NCBI GenBank assembly: GCA_946482045.1
Contig: CAMLPZ010000233.1
Coordinates: 1 to 6,820, forward strand
Length of the DNA: 6,820 nucleotides
Source of the DNA: an uncultured Asticcacaulis sp.
GTDB lineage: Bacteria; Pseudomonadota; Alphaproteobacteria; Caulobacterales; Caulobacteraceae
Direction of reading: 5' to 3'
Every line of letters starts with the position of its first letter. Position 1 is the first letter of the stretch. Positions 1-5,633 of the stretch are shown here, one piece after another. The position numbers were made by a program, and so were the translations under genes. Below the pieces are notes generated by a model. It saw only the letters and a list, made by a program, of their open reading frames with translations, was not told where the DNA came from and searched no databases.

Positions 1-63
1 GTTGCATCCGCAACGCTTCGTTTCGAACCAGGAGGTTCTCATCCGATCACCACTACCATTTAA
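1..63 (+). other. possible 3' end of an unidentified ORF
   Basis: Frame 1 is open from the window edge for 20 codons and stops at TAA 61-63, inside the left arm of the following terminator. The visible tail includes the residues [11 protein letters not shown] do not recognise it. Third codon positions are poor in G and C compared with the certain genes here, which argues against real coding. A rival reading is a minus-strand ORF starting with the ATG at 42-40 ([14 protein letters not shown]) and running off the edge. Neither is convincing from so little sequence. Confidence 0.2.
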
Positions 64-99
64 AAAGGCGGCCCGCGAGGGGCCGCCTTTTTAAATGGT
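55..99 (-). terminator. strong, potentially bidirectional intrinsic terminator
   Basis: Positions 55-74 and 80-99 are perfectly complementary over 20 bp around a 5-base loop (75-79). The GC-rich core is GGCGGCCC (67-74) with GGGCCGCC (80-87), flanked by A5 (62-66) and T5 (88-92), so either strand reads a GC stem followed by a U-tract. Read on the minus strand it begins right at the CCA end of tRNA-Pro(CGG) and ends the tRNA operon. On the plus strand it could end any gene coming in from the left. The outer arm (96-99) is the tRNA 3' terminal ACCA itself. Confidence 0.8.
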
Positions 100-172
100 C
101 GGGGCGAGAGGATTCGAACCTCCGGCCTTCTGCTCCCGAAGCAGACGCGCTACCAGGCTGCGCTACGCCCCG
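96..172 (-). tRNA. tRNA-Pro, anticodon CGG
   Basis: The minus strand folds as a full 77-base tRNA with encoded CCA (96-98). The acceptor stem is CGGGGCG/CGCCCCG with discriminator A. The D arm contains GCAGCCTGGTAGCGC, and the T arm is GGAGG-TTCGAAT-CCTCT. The anticodon stem is TCTGC/GCAGA with loop TTCGGGA, so positions 34-36 are CGG, reading the proline codon CCG. It lies 24 bases downstream of a second tRNA-Pro and directly upstream of the terminator. The two were probably transcribed and processed together. All expected base pairs are present. Confidence 0.97.
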
Positions 173-196
173 ACATATCTCAATCTTCGGCTCCGA

Positions 197-273
<77 letters not shown>

Positions 274-319
274 CCGCAACCGGAGGACCGAGAGGCGCGC
301 TTCATGCCATTTTCATTAC

Positions 320-347
320 GGCATAGCAAGCCCCTGTAGTGCGAAAA
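320..347 (-). promoter_or_regulatory. candidate promoter of the tRNA-Pro operon
   Basis: On the minus strand TTTTCGC (347-341), a 13-base spacer and GCTATGCC (327-320) resemble the Caulobacter housekeeping pattern TTGACGS-N10-14-GCTANAWC. The -10 matches well and the -35 poorly. A start near 313 would give a leader of about 40 bases before the tRNA at 273. The -35 overlaps a small inverted repeat, AAAATC-CGC-GATTTT (344-358), that could be a weak terminator of the upstream DUF192 gene. The rest of the gap 274-370 shows nothing else. Confidence 0.3.
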
Positions 348-370
348 TCCGCGATTTTGCTCAAGCGGCT

Positions 371-883
371 CTATGGCTTGTGGAAAAACGGGTGTTCGAC
401 GCGGTCACCTGGTTTCAGGCCCAGCTTGTCGCTCAAACCCGCCCGAATTTCCAGCACGCCGCTGGCCGGTCCGTTCGATGGCAAAGGCGTGGTATCGAAC
501 GGCTTGGCATTTTTTTGGATGGAAACGATACGGCCGTCCGGCGCGATATAGATGATGTCGAGCGCCGAGATGGTGTTCTGCATCCAGAAGGCGCGTTCCG
601 CGACATTCGGAAATTCGAAAAGCATGCCGTAGTCGTCCTTAAGGCCGGTGCGGCACATCAACCCCTGCTCGCGCTCCTTGAAACTGTCAGCGACCTCGAC
701 CTTGAAATGGGTCGTGCCCTTGGCACTGCGAACGCTTAAGGGTTCGGGCGGCGAGTACGGTGTGAGATTCATGGTGGCGCATACCGATGCCACGCGGTCA
801 GGCACGTTCGCAGCGGACAGTGATCCGCTAGCGGCGAAACCCAGCGCCAGTGCGCATGCCGTCAAAACCACTGATTTCATCAT
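371..883 (-). CDS. exported DUF192 family protein
   Basis: A 170-residue protein with an N-terminal signal peptide. Lys3 is followed by a hydrophobic stretch at about 5-22, with likely signal peptidase I cleavage after LSA (22-24). Residues about 58-165 form a DUF192 domain, recognised by REQGLMCR (71-78), GMLFEF (86-91), FWMQNT followed by LDIIYI (99-113), and the C-terminal ASGVLEI (140-146). DUF192 proteins are small, widespread and mostly exported; their biochemical role is not established. The length is normal for an exported member. Two adjacent ATGs open the ORF (883 and 880), with GAGG seven bases upstream of the first. The gene ends about 100 bases before the tRNA-Pro pair and appears to be a single-gene unit with its own promoter. 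Confidence 0.9.
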   Translation of the reverse strand: MMKSVVLTACALALGFAASGSLSAANVPDRVASVCATMNLTPYSPPEPLSVRSAKGTTHFKVEVADSFKEREQGLMCRTGLKDDYGMLFEFPNVAERAFWMQNTISALDIIYIAPDGRIVSIQKNAKPFDTTPLPSNGPASGVLEIRAGLSDKLGLKPGDRVEHPFFHKP

Positions 884-919
884 GGCCAGCCTCTATCTCC
901 AACCCGTTGCGCGCGAAGT

Positions 920-945
920 CTTATAGCCGCCGCTGCCGTTTTCAA
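920..945 (-). promoter_or_regulatory. candidate promoter of the DUF192 gene
   Basis: On the minus strand TTGAAAA (945-939), 11 bases, then GCTATAAG (927-920). This fits the Caulobacter sigma-73 pattern TTGACGS-N10-14-GCTANAWC well at the -10 and fairly at the -35. A transcription start near 913 gives a leader of about 30 bases containing the ribosome site. Confidence 0.45.
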
Positions 946-959
946 GGCGAATCTGCGGC

Positions 960-994
960 AAAAAGAAAGCGCGGAAAGCATAGCCGCCCGCGCC
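960..994 (-). terminator. intrinsic terminator of the cold-shock gene
   Basis: On the minus strand GCGCGG (993-988) pairs with CCGCGC (974-969) around a 13-base loop and is followed at once by TTTCTTTT (968-961). It lies 25 bases beyond the stop of the double cold-shock-domain gene and upstream of the DUF192 promoter, so it separates the two units. The large loop makes it moderate, not strong. Confidence 0.5.
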
Positions 995-1019
995 TTATTT
1001 TTTTGCTGTTCGGTTTCCC

Positions 1020-1592
1020 TTAGACCAAGGCGCGTGGGTGGACTTCTGTAACCACCAACCCCTTTGGGCCTTCGCCGAAGCGGACCATGATGGTGTCGCC
1101 CTGCTGGACGTCCTCAAGGCCGTACCGGCGCAGGGTTTCGATGTGGATGAAGATGTCGGTCGGGTCGGAGCCGCGAACGACAAATCCATAACCCTTGGTG
1201 CGGTTGAACCACTTGATGGTCGCCGCTTCCAGGTCGCCAACGCGCACGCTCTCATTGAGATTGCGGGTCGCACGCGGCGCATGGTCGCTACGATCCGCCC
1301 GCGCGGTTGCCGGAACTTCGGAGGCCTGGTCGATATGGTCGATACTGATGACCTGCCAACCCTTGGCCCGTTTTGCGATCTTACAGGTGATCCGCGCGCC
1401 CTCCTGCGCGGTGTCACGTCCAATGTCTCGCAGGCTTGAAATGTGAAGCAGAACGTCCCGCATACTTGTCTGCGCAACATCCTGGGGAACGATAAAGCCA
1501 TAGCCCTTGGCCGCGTCGAACCACTTCACGTGCCCTGAAATCGTAATCAGATCCTCGGCATCGCTCTTATTGCTATAATCAAACAAACTCAT
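1020..1592 (-). CDS. double cold-shock-domain protein (CspC/CspD type)
   Basis: A 190-residue cytoplasmic protein with two cold-shock domains. Domain 1 spans about 18-84, with HVKWFD (21-26), RNP1-like KGYGFI (29-34) and RNP2-like VLLHIS (47-52). Domain 2 spans about 122-186, with IKWFN (126-130), KGYGFV (133-138) and IFIHIE (147-152). The two are joined by a charged, probably disordered linker (85-120). Such domains bind single-stranded RNA and DNA and act as RNA chaperones. Ordinary Csp proteins are about 70 residues. Two-domain versions are known in Caulobacter as CspC and CspD, which are linked to stationary phase and not cold; which of these this is cannot be decided here. The start is supported by GAGG five bases upstream. 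The gene follows an unusually structured AT-rich leader and ends at a terminator. Confidence 0.93.
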   Translation of the reverse strand: MSLFDYSNKSDAEDLITISGHVKWFDAAKGYGFIVPQDVAQTSMRDVLLHISSLRDIGRDTAQEGARITCKIAKRAKGWQVISIDHIDQASEVPATARADRSDHAPRATRNLNESVRVGDLEAATIKWFNRTKGYGFVVRGSDPTDIFIHIETLRRYGLEDVQQGDTIMVRFGEGPKGLVVTEVHPRALV

Positions 1593-1625
1593 AATTCCTC
1601 ACCACGTCAACTAGTACGCCCTCGA

Positions 1626-1644
1626 TGTGATCAATGAGATCACA
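1626..1644. repeat. 19-bp perfect dyad upstream of the cold-shock gene
   Basis: TGTGATC (1626-1632) and GATCACA (1638-1644) are perfect inverted copies separated by AATGA. The dyad lies 34 bases upstream of the start codon. It looks like the site of a dimeric regulator, or a hairpin in the mRNA leader. Its half-sites resemble those of CRP (TGTGA/TCACA), but nine bases lie between them where CRP has six, so CRP/FNR proteins are unlikely binders. Confidence 0.6.
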
Positions 1645-1690
1645 ATATCATAACACGGATATCTCAATTTGGGAGAGCAAAATAGAGACT

Positions 1691-1711
1691 AATTCGCATT
1701 TGTCGCGAATT
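1691..1711. repeat. 21-bp perfect inverted repeat in the cold-shock gene leader
   Basis: AATTCGC (1691-1697) and GCGAATT (1705-1711) form a perfect 7-bp stem with a 7-base loop. On the plus strand it is followed by only two more T residues, too few for a confident terminator. No plus-strand gene precedes it. It probably folds in the leader RNA of the cold-shock gene or is a protein-binding site. Confidence 0.5.
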
Positions 1712-1790
1712 TTACGGCAAATGGCCCGTTTTTGCGAGCACTTTCGACTCGTTCTCAAAAATGAGATCGATAACACTTTAAAAATGTGTG

Positions 1791-1815
1791 GATTAAAAGA
1801 TTGACGTTACGTCAA
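1791..1815 (-). promoter_or_regulatory. candidate cold-shock gene promoter with overlapping operator dyad
   Basis: Positions 1801-1815, TTGACGTTACGTCAA, are a perfect dyad with 7-bp arms around one base. Its minus-strand half TTGACGT (1815-1809) exactly matches a Caulobacter -35. Ten bases further on is TTTTAATC (1798-1791), a fair -10. Transcription starting near 1784 would give the cold-shock gene a leader of about 190 bases, and a repressor on the dyad would block the -35. A second TTGACGT half-site lies at 1610-1604. As an alternative, the dyad followed by TCTTTTAA could be a weak terminator for the upstream tRNA-Glu. Confidence 0.35.
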
Positions 1816-1864
1816 ATGCGCCCGTTTTTTCAGTGTCTTGCAGCACCGGATGGCGAAATCTTGA

Positions 1865-1939
1865 TGGCAGTCCCTAGGGGAGTCGAACCCCTCTCTTCAG
1901 GTTGAAAACCTGACGTCCTAACCGATAGACGAAGGGACC
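1865..1939 (-). tRNA. tRNA-Glu, anticodon TTC (UUC)
   Basis: A complete 75-base tRNA on the minus strand with encoded CCA (1865-1867) and discriminator G. The acceptor stem is GGTCCCT/AGGGACT (G-U at the first pair). The anticodon stem is TCAGG/CCTGA with loop TTTTCAA, so the anticodon is UUC, reading GAA and GAG. The T arm is AGGGG-TTCGACT-CCCCT. It stands alone between recJ and the cold-shock gene leader. No strong terminator is visible directly after it. Confidence 0.97.
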
Positions 1940-1955
1940 GCGTCAAGAGGTGCGC

Positions 1956-1984
1956 TAGTTAGCTTCTCTCGTTTTGCGTTGCAA
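1956..1984 (-). promoter_or_regulatory. candidate tRNA-Glu promoter
   Basis: On the minus strand TTGCAAC (1984-1978), a 14-base spacer and GCTAACTA (1963-1956) fit the Caulobacter housekeeping pattern. The predicted start near 1949 leaves about ten bases of leader before the mature tRNA end at 1939, which is typical of a tRNA gene. The TTGACG at 1948-1943 lies too close to the tRNA to be its -35. Confidence 0.4.
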
Positions 1985-2028
1985 GCGGATTTTCAAAAAA
2001 ATTTGAACCTATACACAGGCAAGGCCAT

Positions 2029-3897
2029 TTATCGCGCGGCAAGCGCTATGTCCTCAATTTCCAGTTGAACGCCGCGCCGGCCCATATAGTCGTCGGCCTT
2101 CATGCGGCCGATAATGTGCACCAGGCCGGATGGCCTGAGTAAGGCATCGCCGATTGCCGTTCCTTCGGCGCGCCAAACAATCGCTTTCAACTTATGGCCG
2201 GAGGCATCGCTGATCTCGCAGCGGACGTGACCGCCCTTCAGCGCTTGTGCGTAACCGATACGGACATCGGCAAAGGCAATCAGCGGCTCGGGATTGCCCT
2301 GGCCGTAGGGTGCCAGCAGGTCGAAGCGGTCGAAGAGCGCGCGCGATGCGGCCTTCAGGCTCAGTATGCCGTCGACGTCGACGGTCTCGACCAGATCGTC
2401 GGCGCTGACATGCGTGCGGATATGGTCGTTGAGGAAGCGGCGCAACTCGGAAATGCGCTCACCCTCGACACTTAGGCCTGCCGCCATGGCATGACCGCCA
2501 CCGGACAAAAGCAGACCCGATTCGTAGGCGGCGCCGACGGCGGCCCCGAGATTGATTCCCGTCTGCGAGCGCCCCGAGCCCTTGCCCATGCCGCTGACCG
2601 GATCTATGCCGATTATAATGACCGGTTTGTGCCAGCGCTCGCGCAGGCGCCCTGCGACGATGCCGATTACGCCCGGATGCCAGTCAGGCTTGGCGATTAC
2701 GACGACAGGGTCGTCGGTCGGCCACAGGCCTTGGGTCTCGGCGGTGCGCATCGCTTCGTCGAGCACTTGGGCCTCGACTTCGCGCCGCAGCCGGTTCAGT
2801 TCATCGAGTTCACCGGCAAGAGCCGCAGCCTCAGCGTCATCATCGGTCGACAGCAATCTGACACCAAGGTCCGAGCGCCCTACCCGTCCGCCGGCATTAA
2901 TGCGCGGGCCGATGACAAAGCCGGAATGGAAGGTGTTCATCAGGCTTTGCGAATCGCTGCCCCCGGCCACATCCATAAGGGCGCGGATGCCGGCATTCTG
3001 GCGCCTGGACATCACTTTCAGTCCCTGCGATGCCAGGGCGCGGTTGAATCCGGTCAGGGCCGTGACGTCGCAGATGGCCCCCAGGGCCGACAGGTCCAGC
3101 CACTGCATCAGGTCGGGGCGTGATTTTCCCGTGAACAGGCCCCGCTTTTCGGCTTCCCGGTTGAGCGCCGCCAGGACGACAAATACAACCCCGGCCGCGG
3201 CCAGATTGCCCTGTTCTGAGGTGCAGCCAGGCCGGTTGGGATTGACGACGGCGCGCGCCTTGGGCGGATCTTCGCGCATCAGGTGATGATCAATGACCAC
3301 GACGTCGAGGCCGATACTGGCCGCATGCTCCAGTGGCTTGTGCGCCATGGCGCCGCAATCGACAGTGATGACCAGGTCGAAGCCCTTGGCCTTCAACGAA
3401 TCGAAGGCGGCGTTCGATGGGCCGTAACCCTCGGTGACGCGGTCGGGAACATAGACGAAAAGATCGTAGCCGACGGCCCGGAACCACCGCACTAACTGGG
3501 CTGCGCTGGTAGCGCCATCGACATCGTAATCCGCAAAGACGCAGATCTTCGCATTGGCCTGCAAGGCATCGAGGATGGCCGTAACCGCGGCACCCATGTC
3601 CATGAAGCATTCGGGATCGGGAAACAGGCTTTTCAACGTCGGGCGCAGGAACAGCTCCAGCTTTTCGGCGCTCACACCGCGTCCCGCGACAAAGCGGGCC
3701 AAAGGCTCGACGAACTCAGGCTCGACAAATTCCATCAGCGCCATGCGCTGGGTGACCTCGCGTAACGCGGCCGGCGATACACCGGCCCCGTCCAGCCGGT
3801 CACGCCAGCTGCGTCCGGTCAGGGAGCGTGTCACACCGAGATAGGGCGCGGCCGCGCCCTGCCCCAGGGTATTCGTCAAAGCTTCTGTTTCGGTCAT
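2029..3897 (-). CDS. recJ: single-stranded-DNA-specific exonuclease RecJ
   Basis: A 622-residue cytoplasmic protein of the DHH phosphoesterase superfamily. RecJ degrades single-stranded DNA 5' to 3' in RecF-pathway recombination, mismatch repair and base-excision repair, using Mn2+ or Mg2+. Signature motifs run in order: DYDVDG (123-128), VDCG (179-182), DHH (203-205), LGAICDVTAL (272-281) and GPRINAGGRVG (330-340) of the DHH core; then HPGVIGIVAGRL (407-418), SGRS (441-444) and GGGHAMAAGL (466-475) of the DHHA1 domain. The C-terminal OB-like part includes APYGQGNPEP (529-538). All expected metal-binding motifs are present, and the length is slightly above the usual 570-600. Its ATG overlaps the glpX stop by one base, and only a weak GAG lies upstream, so translation is probably coupled to glpX. 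The 3' end is followed by tRNA-Glu. Confidence 0.97.
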   Translation of the reverse strand: MTETEALTNTLGQGAAAPYLGVTRSLTGRSWRDRLDGAGVSPAALREVTQRMALMEFVEPEFVEPLARFVAGRGVSAEKLELFLRPTLKSLFPDPECFMDMGAAVTAILDALQANAKICVFADYDVDGATSAAQLVRWFRAVGYDLFVYVPDRVTEGYGPSNAAFDSLKAKGFDLVITVDCGAMAHKPLEHAASIGLDVVVIDHHLMREDPPKARAVVNPNRPGCTSEQGNLAAAGVVFVVLAALNREAEKRGLFTGKSRPDLMQWLDLSALGAICDVTALTGFNRALASQGLKVMSRRQNAGIRALMDVAGGSDSQSLMNTFHSGFVIGPRINAGGRVGRSDLGVRLLSTDDDAEAAALAGELDELNRLRREVEAQVLDEAMRTAETQGLWPTDDPVVVIAKPDWHPGVIGIVAGRLRERWHKPVIIIGIDPVSGMGKGSGRSQTGINLGAAVGAAYESGLLLSGGGHAMAAGLSVEGERISELRRFLNDHIRTHVSADDLVETVDVDGILSLKAASRALFDRFDLLAPYGQGNPEPLIAFADVRIGYAQALKGGHVRCEISDASGHKLKAIVWRAEGTAIGDALLRPSGLVHIIGRMKADDYMGRRGVQLEIEDIALAAR

Positions 3898-4910
3898 TAT
3901 ACTCGCAACGGGCGGCGCATCGATAGTTTGCGCACGGTGTGGGTCTTGGACATCATAACCACGCTTTCGGTCGTCACGAAGGTCGCGCCGGACAGTGTCG
4001 TCTCTTTCTGCACTCCACGCAGCAGGGCGCCGTGCGTCACGCCGGTGGCGATGAAGACCGCGTCGCCACTGACCAGGTCGTTCAGGTCGTACTTCCGGTC
4101 GAAATCGGTCAGGCCGATGGCTTCGGCCCGGCGGCGTTCGGCATCATTGCGGAACATCAGGCGCCCCTGGAACTGGCCGCCCACGCATTTCAATGCCGCG
4201 CAGGCCAGAACGCCTTCGGGCGCGCCGCCTGCCCCAATATATATGTCGATGCCCGTTTCCGGCTGCGCGGTGTGAATGACGCCGGCGACATCGCCGTCGG
4301 TGATCAGGTGGACGCGCGCACCGGCCTGGCGCAGCGACGAGATGATGCGGTCGTGGCGCGGACGGTCGAGCACGCAGGCGACGATTTCGGAGACATCGAC
4401 GCCTTTCGCCTTGGCCAATGCGCGCACATTGTCTTCGGGAGACGCATCGAGATCGACGATGCCAGGCGCATAACCCGGACCGATGGCGATCTTGTCCATA
4501 TAGGTGTCGGGCGCGTGCAGCAGGCCGCCGCGCGGCGCGAAGGCAATGACGGCCAGGGCATTGGCCATGGCCTTGGCGGCGAGCGTCGTACCTTCCAGCG
4601 GATCGAGCGCGATATCGATGGCGGGGCCTTTGCCGGTGCCGACCTTTTCGCCGATATAGAGCATGGGGGCTTCGTCGCGTTCGCCCTCGCCGATGACAAT
4701 GCGGCCATCCATGTCGATGGCGTTGAGCGCCGTGCGCATGGCATCAACGGCGGCCTGGTCGGCGGCCTTCTCATCGCCGCGGCCGATCTGGGCAAAGCAG
4801 GCAATGGCCGCTTCTTCGGCGACGCGGACGATGTCCAGGCTTAGGGCGAATTCTCTGGCGGCGTCAGCGTCCGGCATGGTTTTTCTATTCAGTTCAAGCG
4901 TTTCGGGCAT
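3897..4910 (-). CDS. glpX: class II fructose-1,6-bisphosphatase GlpX
   Basis: A 337-residue cytoplasmic enzyme that hydrolyses fructose 1,6-bisphosphate to fructose 6-phosphate in gluconeogenesis. Relatives in some alphaproteobacteria may also act on sedoheptulose bisphosphate. Key motifs are GRGDEKAAD (43-51), GEGERDEAPMLYIGEKVG (74-91), DPLEGT (103-108) and GGAPEGV (228-234). Alignment from memory to E. coli GlpX puts the metal ligands at D51, E75, D103, E106 and E232, all present. I chose the ATG at 4910 because it gives the family's normal length, follows a purine-rich AAGAAG, and lies downstream of a good -10 at 4965-4958. An in-frame ATG at 4985 would add 25 residues (RRGGCEETAKGPRR-like) that do not resemble the family. 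The gene overlaps recJ by one base and forms an operon with it. Confidence 0.96.
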   Translation of the reverse strand: MPETLELNRKTMPDADAAREFALSLDIVRVAEEAAIACFAQIGRGDEKAADQAAVDAMRTALNAIDMDGRIVIGEGERDEAPMLYIGEKVGTGKGPAIDIALDPLEGTTLAAKAMANALAVIAFAPRGGLLHAPDTYMDKIAIGPGYAPGIVDLDASPEDNVRALAKAKGVDVSEIVACVLDRPRHDRIISSLRQAGARVHLITDGDVAGVIHTAQPETGIDIYIGAGGAPEGVLACAALKCVGGQFQGRLMFRNDAERRRAEAIGLTDFDRKYDLNDLVSGDAVFIATGVTHGALLRGVQKETTLSGATFVTTESVVMMSKTHTVRKLSMRRPLRV

Positions 4911-4957
4911 TATTCTTCTTGGGCCTTTTGCAGTTTCCTCACATCCGCCGCGTCTTT

Positions 4958-4965
4958 GATATAGT
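4958..4965 (-). promoter_or_regulatory. candidate -10 element of the glpX-recJ promoter
   Basis: ACTATATC on the minus strand matches seven of eight bases of the Caulobacter -10 GCTANAWC. No good TTGACG lies at the right distance upstream; the best is GTGAATT with 13 bases between. A weak -35 would fit activation by a regulator bound further upstream. The start near 4950 gives a leader of about 40 bases to the ATG at 4910. Confidence 0.35.
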
Positions 4966-5000
4966 GCGCAACGTGATGAATTCACCCGTTACTTTGACGC

Positions 5001-5029
5001 GATACCTAGCCGTAACCGCTAGGAATATC
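5001..5029. repeat. interrupted inverted repeat upstream of glpX
   Basis: GATACCTAGC (5001-5010) is mirrored by GCTAGG-AA-TATC (5018-5029): six paired bases, a two-base bulge, then four more, around a 7-base loop. It lies about 50-80 bases upstream of the candidate glpX start and beyond the stop of the small exported protein gene. No U-tract follows on the minus strand, so it is a better candidate for a regulator site than a terminator. The rest of 4911-5096 holds no gene I can support. Confidence 0.45.
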
Positions 5030-5096
5030 GCTCTGAACGGGCCCGCAACAGTTAGCAGAGTGCAATGACGCTGAACAGCCAAGTCAGCAAATATGC

Positions 5097-5486
5097 TTAG
5101 TCGACGACGGGCGGAGGCACGGCCTGGGCGCGCAGTTTCGCGGCAAAAGCCTCAAGTTGTTCGGGCGGCAGGATTTCATCGGCCGGCGGCGGCAGAGTGC
5201 TGGCGATTTCCTGGCGCGCCTCGCCGGCGATCACTTCAGGCTCCTGCTTATCCCAAACAAGGGCCGCAACCTCGACATTGAGCTGGCGCTGCTTGGCTTT
5301 CTCGGCTTCGACGCGGCGCTTGATCTCGGCGGGTGTCGGCACATCGGCTGGCGGCGCCGGGAATTCCGACCAGCGCGGCATGGTGTCCAGCCCGCGTGAT
5401 GGGTCCGGTGTCGCCGCAGTATTTTGTGCAAACACCATGCCCGGTACTGCGCTGACGGCAGCGATGAAAAAGAAGATGGCGCGCAT
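5097..5486 (-). CDS. small exported proline-rich protein, function unknown
   Basis: A 129-residue protein that I do not recognise. It has a clear signal peptide, with Arg2, the hydrophobic run IFFFIAAVSAV, and probable cleavage after VFA (18-20), leaving about 109 residues in the periplasm. The mature part opens with a Pro-rich stretch (27-53), continues with a charged, probably helical segment (54-77, rich in E, K, R and A), and ends with two Pro-rich patches (99-109 and 124-126). There is no cysteine, no lipobox and no further membrane segment. GGAG lies eight bases upstream of the ATG. It is transcribed towards glpX but is separated from it by 186 bases and a dyad, so it is probably its own unit. 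It is divergent from phaC. High G/C at third positions supports real coding. Confidence 0.75.
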   Translation of the reverse strand: MRAIFFFIAAVSAVPGMVFAQNTAATPDPSRGLDTMPRWSEFPAPPADVPTPAEIKRRVEAEKAKQRQLNVEVAALVWDKQEPEVIAGEARQEIASTLPPPADEILPPEQLEAFAAKLRAQAVPPPVVD

Positions 5487-5511
5487 GGATAGGCTCCGCA
5501 GACTGCGGCGT

Positions 5512-5541
5512 AAATTAGCGGGTTCAACCGCAGGAAAACAA
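5512..5541 (-). promoter_or_regulatory. candidate promoter of the small exported protein
   Basis: On the minus strand TTGTTTT (5541-5535), 15 bases, then GCTAATTT (5519-5512). The -10 matches GCTANAWC at six of eight bases. Between it and the start codon lies a small hairpin, CCGCA-GAC-TGCGG (5496-5508), just ahead of the ribosome site, which could affect translation. Confidence 0.3.
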
Positions 5542-5585
5542 GAAAAATATAATGTGTATTGATTTTCGCCCGTGAAGCGACTGGA

Positions 5586-5612
5586 TTGCCGCCCACATTA
5601 CCCTTTCAAATC
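5586..5612 (+). promoter_or_regulatory. candidate phaC promoter
   Basis: TTGCCGC (5586-5592), a 12-base spacer and TTCAAATC (5605-5612) give a moderate match to the Caulobacter pattern. A start near 5619 would leave a short leader of about 15 bases containing AGAGG (5625-5629). The 147-base gap between the divergent genes is AT-richer than its surroundings around 5535-5565. Confidence 0.25.
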
Positions 5613-5633
5613 GATCGTGTTCGAAGAGGCCGA

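Noticed and set aside
1..60. A third tRNA ending in ACTACCA at the left edge
   Set aside because: GGTTCTCATCC lacks the invariant T-loop bases and no T stem or acceptor pairing can be made; ACCA here is part of the terminator stem.
55..172. tRNA-Pro 3' end as an integration site for a mobile element
   Set aside because: The repeated ACCATTT is explained by the terminator stem, and no integrase or second attachment copy is visible in the window.
1626..1644. CRP/FNR site
   Set aside because: Nine bases separate TGTGA and TCACA where six are needed, and the FNR pattern TTGAT-N4-ATCAA is absent.
1992..2007. TTCAAA-N4-TTTGAA palindrome after recJ as a terminator
   Set aside because: The stem is only A-T rich apart from one G-C pair and too weak; the U-run lies inside the loop and arm, not after them.
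2491..3286. Long plus-strand ORFs opposite recJ
   Set aside because: recJ has complete family motifs on the other strand; these ORFs are a side effect of GC-rich codon use and resemble no family.
3939..4844. 301-codon plus-strand ORF opposite glpX
   Set aside because: Antisense shadow of glpX, with no ribosome site or recognisable motif.
4911..4985. Extended glpX start at 4985
   Set aside because: It would place the start upstream of the best -10 and add 25 basic, cysteine-containing residues unlike GlpX; the ATG at 4910 gives normal length.
4994..5025. Plus-strand promoter starting with TTGACGC at 4994-5000
   Set aside because: The -35 is perfect but the next -10-like GCTAGGAA is 17 bases away, beyond the usual 10-14, and no plus-strand gene follows.
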